Part shown: positions 1 to 5,926 of the stretch, one piece after another
Numbering within the stretch: the stretch's first letter is position 1
How the letters are laid out: each line of letters starts with the position of its first letter
Assembly: GCA_910577885.1 (NCBI GenBank)
Contig: CAJTNK010000113.1
Location: forward strand, 1-6,020
DNA: 6,020 nucleotides
Direction of reading: 5' to 3'
Source: an uncultured Rikenella sp.
GTDB lineage: Bacteria; Bacteroidota; Bacteroidia; Bacteroidales; Rikenellaceae
Made by a program: the position numbers and the translations under genes
Notes under the pieces: generated by a model
What the model saw: the letters and a program-made list of their open reading frames with translations, nothing else
Database searches by the model: none
What the model was told of the DNA's origin: nothing

Positions 1-10
1 CCTCAGGTTG

Positions 11-82
11 TGGGTGGGGCTTTCTCGGCGGGCGCGTAAGGTAATTACTGCTTCAGCGCGCCACGCCGGAAAGTCCCACCCA
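11..82 (+). repeat. Long imperfect hairpin, possible structured RNA
   Basis: Positions 11-36 pair with 57-82 around an 18-nt loop at 38-55. The stem starts with eight pairs (11-18 with 75-82), has a G19·T74 wobble, continues with five pairs (20-24 with 69-73), bulges T25, has five more pairs (26-30 with 64-68), bulges A63 and closes with six pairs (31-36 with 57-62). T37·G56 could add another wobble. That makes about 25 pairs, far more than expected by chance in 72 bases. Both wobbles are G·U in a plus-strand transcript but A·C mismatches in a minus-strand one, so plus is the more likely sense if this is RNA. I recognise no RNA family. It could also be the 3' end signal of a gene left of the window or a palindromic repeat. 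Confidence 0.6.
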
Positions 83-104
83 AACACAGGCTGACACGGC
101 CAAA

Positions 105-121
105 GCATCCCGCTGGGATGC
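105..121. repeat. Short perfect hairpin
   Basis: GCATCCC at 105-111 is the exact reverse complement of GGGATGC at 115-121, with the 3-nt loop GCT. It lies between the long hairpin at 11-82 and the hairpin element at 130-168. No T-run follows on either strand, so it is not a standard intrinsic terminator. It may be part of one larger structured or repetitive unit with its neighbours. Confidence 0.5.
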
Positions 122-129
122 GCTCGAAA

Positions 130-168
130 GTCTTTTTGGTTCTTTTTCTTCAGAAAAAGAACGGTTCC
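130..168 (-). repeat. Hairpin element, copy 1 (downstream of tolC-like gene)
   Basis: Read on the minus strand, this is GGAACC, a perfect 10-bp stem (GTTCTTTTTC, 162-153, with GAAAAAGAAC, 148-139), a TGAA loop, then CAAAAAGAC. A diverged copy in the same order lies at 5981-6020 on the plus strand: same loop, same stem length, same C/A-run/GAC tail. The two stems differ at two base pairs and both changes are compensated. It begins 46 nt after the stop codon of the TolC-like gene. No U-tract follows the stem in either direction, so it is not a textbook Rho-independent terminator, though a role at transcript 3' ends fits its position. It could equally be a dispersed REP-like palindrome. Confidence 0.65.
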
Positions 169-214
169 AGCCAGTAACTTAAAGAACGGATTAAGAGAAA
201 AGCCGGGTTATTAT

Positions 215-1516
215 CTATTTGTAAATGCCTCGAGCGGCCTCATAGCCGAGCCAGGCTTGGACCAATCGGAGCGCATTGGTTTCGGCGTTGATGCGTGCCG
301 CGACCTCGTTGTTGAACTCCGTGAGGTAGTCCGAGTGGGTGATGATCCCGCCTTTGAACTGAGCCAAGGAGCGTTCGCGCACCGCCGTGCGTGCCGCTAC
401 GATCTGTGCATCCAAGGCCGTGACCTGCCGCAGGCGTTCGATCTCGGTGCGGTACTGGGCCACCTCGATGGAGACGTTCCGTTCGAAGTCTCGGCGTTGT
501 TCGTCGATGTCACGACTCGCAATGCGGTTGGCCTGTTTTTCGCGCCGTGCGGTCTCCCAGCCCGTCAACGGCACGTTGAGACGCACCCCGCCGATCGCCA
601 TCAACGCAAAATCACGATCCAAAAAGTTGTATCCCGGCCGGCCGTACCCTCCGCTGGCGAAGAGCGAGATCTTCGGAATCGCCTTGCTGTTCAAGAGTTT
701 GTCCTGTATTTCGAGCTGTTCCTGCTGCCGTTCGTAGAGTTGCAACTCGGTCCGCCCGCCGGCCACGTCCTCTCCGGTCGCTGCCGCCTCCGGCAGACCG
801 ACCGGAACCTTCGGCACCTGCAAAGCCGTGCCGTCCGTCACCGTCAGCCCCGTCAGCACGCTCAGCGCCTCGCCCAATGCCGTTTTCGTCCCCCGCAACT
901 CCGCCTCCTGCTGGCGCAACTCCAATAACCGTGCCGTCAGTGCCGCCTGAGCCGCTCCGGTAGCCGTTCCATTGGCCATCTGTGTCTCGACGCTCTTGAT
1001 ATCCGAGGCGAGTGTCTGCTGCATCAGCCCGTTGACCTTCAACTGGCGGTCGGTCAGCAGGATTCGCACGTACGTATCATTCACCCGATCCCGAAGCCGG
1101 TCGAGCTGCACGGCGAGCGACGCCGTCTCCACTTCCTCCGTCGCGGCATTGATTTGCCGGGTTTTGCGCATACTCCCGCCGTCGTAAATCACCTGATTGA
1201 GGTCGACCGTGGCTTTGTACTGGTCTTTGGGCAGGTCGAGGGAGATGGGAATCGGCAGATCGCCCGGAAAACGCACCGTTTCATTCTGGTAACTGGCCTG
1301 TGCGTTGATGTCGATCTGAGGGATCCATCCGGCCCCCGTGACACGATCCCTGGCCTGGCGTTTTTCGGCCGCCAGCCCCTGGCGTTCGGTGAGCGGCGAA
1401 CGGCTCACCGCCGCCTCGCGACACTGCTGCAGGGTCAGCACCGAAGCCTCTTGCGCCGCGACGGATCCCCCGGCGACGGACAACAAAAACAGAGCGAAAA
1501 ACAATCTTTTGGTCAT
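215..1516 (-). CDS. TolC-family outer membrane efflux protein
   Basis: A 433-residue outer membrane efflux protein of the TolC/OEP family, whose members form a trimeric channel that opens the outer membrane to an RND, ABC or MFS pump through a periplasmic adaptor. Residues 1-21 are a signal peptide (MTKRLFF, hydrophobic core, AA before Q22). The mature chain begins with LTLQQCREAAVSRSP, the usual opening of the first OEP repeat, followed by long Gln/Glu/Arg-rich helices, a strand around DLNQVIYDGG, a second repeat starting near QEQLEIQ with the strand segment GVRLNVPLTGW, and the C-terminal helix ending QAWLGYEAARGIYK. Length and two-repeat design are normal. I chose the ATG at 1516 over an upstream in-frame TTG (1543) because it starts the signal peptide directly. 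No adaptor or pump gene is adjacent: downstream is non-coding hairpin DNA and upstream is a divergent gene, so within this window it is an orphan. The substrate is unknown. Confidence 0.93.
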   Translation of the reverse strand: MTKRLFFALFLLSVAGGSVAAQEASVLTLQQCREAAVSRSPLTERQGLAAEKRQARDRVTGAGWIPQIDINAQASYQNETVRFPGDLPIPISLDLPKDQYKATVDLNQVIYDGGSMRKTRQINAATEEVETASLAVQLDRLRDRVNDTYVRILLTDRQLKVNGLMQQTLASDIKSVETQMANGTATGAAQAALTARLLELRQQEAELRGTKTALGEALSVLTGLTVTDGTALQVPKVPVGLPEAAATGEDVAGGRTELQLYERQQEQLEIQDKLLNSKAIPKISLFASGGYGRPGYNFLDRDFALMAIGGVRLNVPLTGWETARREKQANRIASRDIDEQRRDFERNVSIEVAQYRTEIERLRQVTALDAQIVAARTAVRERSLAQFKGGIITHSDYLTEFNNEVAARINAETNALRLVQAWLGYEAARGIYK

Positions 1517-1568
1517 GCGATAAACGGACAATTCTATGGACAAGGTTACGAAAAATCGTATGAAATTT

Positions 1569-1576
1569 CAAATTTA
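1569..1576 (-). promoter_or_regulatory. Candidate -7 box for the TolC-like gene
   Basis: The minus strand reads TAAATTTG here, an exact match to the Bacteroidota -7 consensus TAnnTTTG. Transcription would start near 1563, giving a leader of about 47 nt before the ATG at 1516. I see no TTG -33 element at the usual 19-21 bp spacing; the nearest clear one, in CTTGG, is 27 bp away. The box is also one arm of an inverted repeat with 1581-1588. Confidence 0.4.
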
Positions 1577-1580
1577 CTAT

Positions 1581-1588
1581 TAAATTTG
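1581..1588 (+). promoter_or_regulatory. Candidate -7 box for the beta-barrel gene
   Basis: TAAATTTG on the plus strand matches the Bacteroidota -7 consensus TAnnTTTG exactly. The predicted start of transcription is near 1594, at the edge of a run of seven G (1595-1601), and the leader to the ATG at 1640 would be about 45 nt. No good TTG -33 element is visible at the expected spacing. It forms a perfect 8-bp inverted repeat with the box on the other strand. Confidence 0.4.
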
Positions 1589-1639
1589 GGTGTCGGGGGG
1601 GACCAAGAAAAAACATCGTTAACGAACTCCGAGATAGTT

Positions 1640-2392
1640 ATGAAACTCAAAAAAACGCTCTGGCTGCTGGCCTGCTCCATGCTCGTATGCGGCGGATCCG
1701 CATGGGCCCGGAACGGACGCACGATCACCCCTTTCACTCCGCGTGTGACGGATTCGACCGGAAAAAAAGTGTACGTCCAGCCGCAGGAGGTTCGTCGCAG
1801 CCGCATTGCGGTGACGTTCGGCTACGGCTACTCGCCGGTGACCGCTCACGACCGGTATGCCAACAAACGGTTTCCGTTCATGGAGAACAACGCACCGAAT
1901 GCCAAGACCGAAAAAGGCCACATCACGGGTTGTTTCGGGACGGTGAGTTTCGGGATCAACTACGAGATTACGCCGTGGCTGGAGCTCAACGTACCGTTTG
2001 TCTACTCGCACAACAACGGACGACAGGCGTTCCGCGACGTCCAACGCACCGACCAAAAGGACGACTGGTTCACGGTGCTGCCGAACCTGCGGATCAACTG
2101 GGTGCGGAACAACTGGCTGTCGGTCTACACGCGGGCGGGCATCGGGTTCGGCTTAGGCAACCGGTGGGTCTCGGTCGACGCGGACCAGTCGGCCAAGGCG
2201 ATTTTCGGTTGGCAGGTATCGCCCGTAGGGGTTGAAATGGGAAAGGGCAACTTCTGCTTCTTTGTCGAAGGGGGCTATGGTTTCACGGGCATGGTCTCGG
2301 CTGGCATCAAGCTCAAAGTCGGCAAGGTCCTCAAAAACGGCAAAACAAGCACCGGACGAACCGTCAACTGGTACGACAAGTACTTGCGATAG
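1640..2392 (+). CDS. Small outer-membrane beta-barrel protein
   Basis: A 250-residue exported protein, probably a small outer-membrane barrel. Residues 1-23 form a signal peptide (MKLKKTLW, hydrophobic core, AWA before R24). The mature part has a polar N-terminal stretch to about residue 54, then alternating aromatic and glycine-rich segments that read as amphipathic strands: about 55-64 (IAVTFGYGY), 97-108 (FGTVSFGINY), 111-123, 143-156 (LPNLRINW), 158-172 (LSVYTRAGIGFGLG), 187-199, 203-214 (FCFFVEGGYGF) and 217-227 (MVSAGIKLKV). About eight strands matches small OmpA/OmpW-like or porin-family barrels. The C-terminal 23 residues are basic and do not end in the aromatic residue typical of barrels. 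The frame stays open far upstream across the opposite gene, but the signal peptide fixes the start at 1640. No Shine-Dalgarno sequence is seen. It is divergent from the TolC-like gene and may share its regulation. I do not recognise a named family. Confidence 0.8.
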   Translation: MKLKKTLWLLACSMLVCGGSAWARNGRTITPFTPRVTDSTGKKVYVQPQEVRRSRIAVTFGYGYSPVTAHDRYANKRFPFMENNAPNAKTEKGHITGCFGTVSFGINYEITPWLELNVPFVYSHNNGRQAFRDVQRTDQKDDWFTVLPNLRINWVRNNWLSVYTRAGIGFGLGNRWVSVDADQSAKAIFGWQVSPVGVEMGKGNFCFFVEGGYGFTGMVSAGIKLKVGKVLKNGKTSTGRTVNWYDKYLR

Positions 2393-2403
2393 GGGCTCAA
2401 AGA

Positions 2404-2442
2404 CGGGCTTTCTCGCCCGGCAGGCTCGGCCTTCGGGTGCCG
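2404..2442 (+). terminator. Weak hairpins after the beta-barrel gene
   Basis: CGGGC (2404-2408) pairs with GCCCG (2415-2419) around TTTCTC, 11 nt after the stop codon. A second possible hairpin (2423-2441) is capped by the stable C-UUCG-G motif at 2431-2436, with GGC 2423-2425 pairing with GCC 2439-2441. There is no T-run, so termination is only suggested. The rest of the 112-bp gap turns A-rich from about 2467, just ahead of the next gene. Confidence 0.25.
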
Positions 2443-2504
2443 TACTCAACGAGCGAACCGGCCGCCAAAACACAAGAATATTTCAAAAAAACAAGAACAA
2501 TACT

Positions 2505-2984
2505 ATGATTCACGACTCACTGGGGCGAAGCGCCGAGCGGTATTATGCCCTGCATCCCCTGTTCCGACAAGCGTTCGAGTACATCGACAGCCACCTCGAC
2601 GAGTTGGCCGACACGAATTCGGACGGGAAATATGCGATTCAGAGCGAGGATCTTTTTGTGATGGTGGGCAGCCACACGCTCCGGCGGGCCGAAGAGGCGG
2701 TGCTGGAGGCACACGACCGGTATATCGACCTGCAGGTGATGATCGCCGGAAGCGAATCTTTCGGCTGGGCGCAGCGGGCGGCTTGTACCGAGCCTCGCGG
2801 GGCATTCGACACGGCCAGCGACATCGGCTTTTACAACGACTCGCCAACGAGCCTGGTCACGGCTTTGGCCGGTGAGTTCGTGATCTTTTTCCCGGAGGAC
2901 GCCCATGCACCGTTGATTCGGCCCGAGGGGGTGGCCGGCGGGAGCCGGAAGGCGATCGTCAAGATCCGCGTCGACGCGAAATAA
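2505..2984 (+). CDS. YhcH/YjgK/YiaL family protein, probable sugar anomerase
   Basis: A 159-residue cytoplasmic protein of the YhcH/YjgK/YiaL family (formerly DUF386), a cupin-like beta-sandwich. Characterised relatives include E. coli NanQ (YhcH), which speeds anomer interconversion of N-acetylneuraminate, and TabA. Family hallmarks visible are the N-terminal MIHDSLG and RYYALHPLF, the H70-x4-D75-x-Q77 motif in AHDRYIDLQVMIAG, GFYND (108-112), and the GEFVIFFPEDAHAP block (123-136) with E124 and H134; the His/Glu residues are likely metal ligands. The length is normal for the family. The ATG at 2505 is set by the conserved N-terminus, since the frame is open upstream into the preceding gene. 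The start is preceded by an A-rich stretch but no strong ribosome-binding site. It lies 28 bp before the sulfatase gene, so a role in handling the sugar released from a sulfated glycan is plausible. The actual substrate is not determined by the sequence. Confidence 0.88.
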   Translation: MIHDSLGRSAERYYALHPLFRQAFEYIDSHLDELADTNSDGKYAIQSEDLFVMVGSHTLRRAEEAVLEAHDRYIDLQVMIAGSESFGWAQRAACTEPRGAFDTASDIGFYNDSPTSLVTALAGEFVIFFPEDAHAPLIRPEGVAGGSRKAIVKIRVDAK

Positions 2985-3012
2985 CCCGAAAATCGAAGAA
3001 AACAGAGAGAAG

Positions 3013-4596
3013 ATGAAACACCCGAAACTCAATCTGACCTTACTCAGCGCACTGGCCGTAGGGGCTGCGGGTACGCAGGGCGCTGGTGCGGCGGCCAAAA
3101 CCAAAGGAAAAACGAACCCTCAAAAGCCGAACGTGGTGATTATCCTGGCCGACGACCTCGGTTTCGGAGATATCGCCTGCAACGGATCGTTCGAGACCAT
3201 CGCCACGCCGAACGTCGACCGGCTGGCGGCACAAGGCGTCCGGTTCGCCAACGCACATGCCACGGCGGCGACCAGTACACCGGCCCGGTACAGCATTCTG
3301 ACCGGCGAATACGCCTGGCGGCAACCGGGAACGGGGATTGCGCCGGGCGACGCGGCCATGATCGTGACCCCGGAACACCGGACGCTGCCCGAGATGATGC
3401 AGCGGGCGGGTTATACGACGGCAGCGGTCGGGAAGTGGCACCTGGGGCTGGGCGACCGGGCCGGCGAACAGGACTGGAACGGCGTCGTGACGCCGGGACT
3501 TCGGGACATCGGGTTCGACTACTCTTATATCATGGCGGCGACGGCCGACCGAGTGCCGTGCGTCTACATCGAGAACGGCCGGGTGGTGGGGCTCGACCTG
3601 GAGAACCACCCGGAGGACTCGATACACGTCAGCTATAATAAGCCTTTCCCGGGCGAGCCGACCGGCCGCAAGAATCCGGAGCTGCTCAAGCTCCAGGCCA
3701 GCCACGGCCACGACATGGCGATCGTGAACGGGATCGGACGGATCGGATATATGACGGGGGGCGGTTCGGCTTTGTGGGTGGACGAGAACATTGCGGATAC
3801 GATTACGGAACGCGCCGTGCGGTTCATCGAACGGGAGGCGGCCAACGAGGAGCCGTTCTTCCTTTACTTCTGCACCAATGATGTGCATGTGCCACGGGCT
3901 CCGCACGAACGGTTCGTGGGACGGAGCGGGATGGGCGCACGAGGAGACGCTATTCTGCAGTTCGACTGGTCGGTGGGTCGTATTCTCGAGACGCTCGACT
4001 CGCTCGGGATCGCAGACAATACGCTGGTGATCCTCTCGTCGGACAACGGTCCGGTGGTGGACGACGGTTACCGGGACCGGGCGGTGGAGCTGCTGGGCGA
4101 ACACCGCCCGTGGGGCCGGTTTCGGGGCGGTAAGTACAGCATCTTCGAAGCGGGGACACGGGTTCCGGCCATTGCTCGGTGGCCGAAACACATTCCGGCA
4201 GGCCGGGTGAGCGATGCGGCGGCTTCGCAGGTGGACTGGTTCGCTTCGCTGGCGGCGCTGGTCGGCGAGGAGCTCGCCGAGGGCGAAGCGCCCGACAGTA
4301 GGGATCAGCTCGCCGTGTGGCTCGGCCGCGATCGCAAGCGTGGACGGGCCCACATCGTCGAAAACGCCGGAACGCTCTCCATTACGGTGGACGGCTGGAA
4401 ATACATCGCGCCGAGCGGCGGAGCGGCCAAAAATCATGAAGTCAACATCGAGCTGGGGAACTCGCGCGAGCCGCAGCTCTACAACCTGACGGAGGACATG
4501 GGCGAGCGCAACAACCTGGCGGCCCAGTATCCGGAACGGGTGGCCCGGTTGTCGGCCTTGCTGGAGGAGGTACGCACGACCAACGACCGGCGGTAA
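3013..4596 (+). CDS. Secreted serine-type S1 sulfatase
   Basis: A 527-residue sulfatase of the alkaline-phosphatase superfamily (SulfAtlas S1 type) that hydrolyses sulfate esters, probably on a glycan and in the periplasm. Residues 1 to about 27 are an Ala/Gly-rich signal peptide. Conserved parts in order: metal-binding LADDLGFGD (D47, D48); the signature S88-T-P90-A-R92 followed by YSILTG, in which S88 takes the place of the usual Cys that becomes formylglycine; GKWHLG (K141, H143); NDVHVP (H292); SSDNGP (D344, N345); and RGGKYSIFEAGTRVP with K374. The C-terminal subdomain ends with QLYNLTEDMGERNNLA, typical of the family. All expected active-site residues appear present and the length is normal. 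Serine-type enzymes need the radical-SAM maturase anSME, which is not in this window. The start is supported by the signal peptide and the purine-rich AGAGAGAAG just before the ATG. It is probably co-transcribed with the flanking genes. The substrate is unresolved; N-acetylgalactosamine or galactose 6-sulfate is only a guess. Confidence 0.93.
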   Translation: MKHPKLNLTLLSALAVGAAGTQGAGAAAKTKGKTNPQKPNVVIILADDLGFGDIACNGSFETIATPNVDRLAAQGVRFANAHATAATSTPARYSILTGEYAWRQPGTGIAPGDAAMIVTPEHRTLPEMMQRAGYTTAAVGKWHLGLGDRAGEQDWNGVVTPGLRDIGFDYSYIMAATADRVPCVYIENGRVVGLDLENHPEDSIHVSYNKPFPGEPTGRKNPELLKLQASHGHDMAIVNGIGRIGYMTGGGSALWVDENIADTITERAVRFIEREAANEEPFFLYFCTNDVHVPRAPHERFVGRSGMGARGDAILQFDWSVGRILETLDSLGIADNTLVILSSDNGPVVDDGYRDRAVELLGEHRPWGRFRGGKYSIFEAGTRVPAIARWPKHIPAGRVSDAAASQVDWFASLAALVGEELAEGEAPDSRDQLAVWLGRDRKRGRAHIVENAGTLSITVDGWKYIAPSGGAAKNHEVNIELGNSREPQLYNLTEDMGERNNLAAQYPERVARLSALLEEVRTTNDRR

Positions 4597-4623
4597 CAGG
4601 GCAATCAAACGACGAGAGCGACG

Positions 4624-4962
4624 ATGCGGAATCGGATGAAACGGGGCGCGGTGGCCGGCGGAGTGCTGTTGTGGGTCGGGTTATTCCGAAGCTGTTGCGA
4701 CGCAGTGTTTGTGGCCCGGCGGGAGGTGTTTGTCTCGCCGCTGGGAACGAACACCGTGATCGTGGAATACGATCACGTCTGTCGGCCGTCGGTCTACCAA
4801 AAGACGTGGTTCGGCAAAAAGGAGATCTGGACCTATCCGCGCGGCGGTTTTATGGAAACGGTCTCTTTCGGGGTGGAGTGGCTGTCGGAAAGGCAGTTCA
4901 AACTGACCTACAACGATGTGCGCGATGAGTACGACGAGGAGTATATCATCGACGTGCCCTGA
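4624..4962 (+). CDS. Small membrane-anchored protein of unknown function
   Basis: A 112-residue protein I cannot name with confidence. Residues 1-8 are basic (MRNRMKRG) and about 9-21 are hydrophobic (AVAGGVLLWVGLF), giving a signal anchor or signal peptide. Two cysteines follow in RSCCDA, but arginine before the serine makes a poor lipobox. The remaining ~85 residues look like a compact beta-rich domain with VSPLGTNTVIVEYDHVCRPSVY, an aromatic/basic turn KTWFGKKEIWTYP, and VEWLSERQFKLTYND followed by an acidic tail (DEYDEEYIIDVP). This layout (a 'prolonged strand, then W-x-S/D-x-x-x-h' segment) loosely resembles small DUF5412-like proteins, a weak comparison from memory. An alternative start is M5 at 4636. 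It lies 27 bp after the sulfatase and 36 bp before the NimA-like gene, so it is likely in the same transcript. Confidence 0.75.
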   Translation: MRNRMKRGAVAGGVLLWVGLFRSCCDAVFVARREVFVSPLGTNTVIVEYDHVCRPSVYQKTWFGKKEIWTYPRGGFMETVSFGVEWLSERQFKLTYNDVRDEYDEEYIIDVP

Positions 4963-4998
4963 GAGAAAAAGATTAAAAAAATCCGGAAAAAATACGTT

Positions 4999-5481
4999 AT
5001 GACCTGTTTCAGACCCGTCCGGCGACAGGACCGCCTGCTCGACGCAGCGGCCACGGAACAATTACTGACCGACGGCGAGTACGGTTTCCTGGCCTTGTGC
5101 TCGCCGGAGGGCTACGGCTATGGCGTGCCGCTGAGCTACGTGTACTGCCCGGCTCGTCAGTGCCTCTACTTCCACTGCGCGCCCGAGGGCCACAAACTCG
5201 ACGCCGCGGAGCACAACGACCGGGCGAGCTTCTGCGTCGTGGGAGCGACCCGCGTACGGCCCTATACCACCGAATACGAGTCGGCCCACCTGTTCGGTCG
5301 CATCGAGCTCGTCCGCGACGACACCGAACGCCGGGAAGCCCTCGTGCTGCTGCGCGACAAATACAACCCGGAACTTGCGTATATGACCGACGATCCGTAT
5401 ATTCGTGGATCGTTCGGCCGGACCGCGGTGCTGCGGCTGAGGATCGAACACCTGTCGGGGAAGGCGAAACGCCACGGGTGA
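4999..5481 (+). CDS. NimA-like pyridoxamine 5'-phosphate oxidase family flavoprotein
   Basis: A 160-residue cytoplasmic protein of the PNPOx-like split-barrel fold, nearest in style to the NimA/5-nitroimidazole reductase-related group. Members bind FMN or related flavins as dimers; some Nim proteins confer resistance to metronidazole, but many chromosomal relatives have no known substrate. Visible hallmarks are the basic start RPVRRQDRLLD (5-15), GEYGFLAL (26-33), GYGVPLSYVY (40-49), the diagnostic YFHCAPEGHKLDA (57-69) with H59, H65 and K66, SFCVVG (77-82), and YESAHLFGRIELV (93-105). The length fits the family. The ATG at 4999 follows an A-rich stretch with no strong Shine-Dalgarno sequence. 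Drug resistance cannot be concluded from this sequence. It follows the small membrane protein by 36 bp; rbfA comes 97 bp later. Confidence 0.88.
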   Translation: MTCFRPVRRQDRLLDAAATEQLLTDGEYGFLALCSPEGYGYGVPLSYVYCPARQCLYFHCAPEGHKLDAAEHNDRASFCVVGATRVRPYTTEYESAHLFGRIELVRDDTERREALVLLRDKYNPELAYMTDDPYIRGSFGRTAVLRLRIEHLSGKAKRHG

Positions 5482-5578
5482 TTCGCCGCCGGGAAACCGT
5501 ACCTCCTTCGGCGCGCGGCCCGTTTTTTGCCCCGCGAGAACCCGTAACACCCCCCCTACTACAAACGCTCACACCACC
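5482..5578 (+). terminator. Gap before rbfA with a weak terminator-like T-run
   Basis: A run of six T (5523-5528) follows GC-rich DNA. CGGG (5490-5493) can pair with CCCG (5519-5522) directly before it, and CGCCG (5484-5488) can pair with CGGCG (5509-5513), but both stems are short and the loops long. A run of seven C lies at 5550-5556. No TAnnTTTG promoter box is visible. This may end the upstream transcript or reduce read-through into rbfA; support is slight. Confidence 0.22.
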
Positions 5579-5926
5579 ATGGAAAGAGAAGAAACAACCC
5601 GCCAACAGAAAGTCGGCCGACAGATACAGAAAGACATCAGCGACATCCTCCTGAAAGAGGCTCGCCACCTGGTCCAAGGGGCGATGGTGACGGTGTCGAA
5701 AGTCCGGGTGAGTCCGGATCTGACCTTCGCGAAAATCTACCTGAGCGTCTTCCCGTTCGAGCGGAGCGAGGCGATGCTGGGGGCCTTGCGCGAGAATAGC
5801 CCGAAGATCCGCTACGAGCTGGGACGACGGGTCAAAAACCAGCTCCGGATCGTTCCGGAGATCGCTTTCGCCGTCGACGACTCCTTGGAATACGTCGACC
5901 GGATCGAACGACTTATTAAAGAATAA
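5579..5926 (+). CDS. rbfA: Ribosome-binding factor A (RbfA)
   Basis: A 115-residue RbfA, the KH-fold factor that binds the pre-30S subunit and helps mature the 5' end of 16S rRNA, needed especially in the cold. The whole family pattern is present: the N-terminal helix RQQKVGRQIQKDISDIL (8-24), the strand pair VTVSKVRVSPDLTFAKIYLSVF (37-58), the helix ending PKIRYELGRRVKNQLR (75-90) and the closing IVPEIAFAVDDSLEYVDRIERLI (91-113). Length is normal for Bacteroidota. The ATG at 5579 begins just before the conserved first helix. There is no purine-rich ribosome-binding site; the bases before it are C- and A-rich (CTCACACCACC), so initiation is probably Shine-Dalgarno independent. The usual neighbours elsewhere (infB, nusA, truB) are absent upstream, which fits the scattered placement of rbfA in this phylum. 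Confidence 0.95.
   Translation: MEREETTRQQKVGRQIQKDISDILLKEARHLVQGAMVTVSKVRVSPDLTFAKIYLSVFPFERSEAMLGALRENSPKIRYELGRRVKNQLRIVPEIAFAVDDSLEYVDRIERLIKE

Noticed and set aside
12..32. G-rich stretch as a possible G-quadruplex
   Set aside because: Only three runs of three or more G are present; the same bases are better explained by the long hairpin at 11-82.
257..928. Plus-strand open frame inside the TolC-like gene
   Set aside because: Composition is unlike a real protein, and the opposite strand encodes a full-length, well-matched efflux protein.
1517..1543. Alternative TTG start of the TolC-like gene adding nine residues
   Set aside because: The extra residues would lie in front of a complete signal peptide that begins at the ATG at 1516.
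1154..1639. Upstream extension of the beta-barrel reading frame, across the start of the TolC-like gene
   Set aside because: The frame is merely open there. A clear signal peptide starts at 1640, and the extension would overlap the real gene on the other strand and the promoter region.
3040..4608. 522-codon open frame antisense to the whole sulfatase gene
   Set aside because: The protein is rich in Arg, His and Pro with no recognisable domain or signal. Long antisense frames are common opposite GC-rich genes, and the plus-strand sulfatase has all family motifs.
5009..5677. Minus-strand open frame across the NimA-like gene and the rbfA start
   Set aside because: Arg/Gly-rich low-complexity translation with no domain; it covers two well-supported plus-strand genes.
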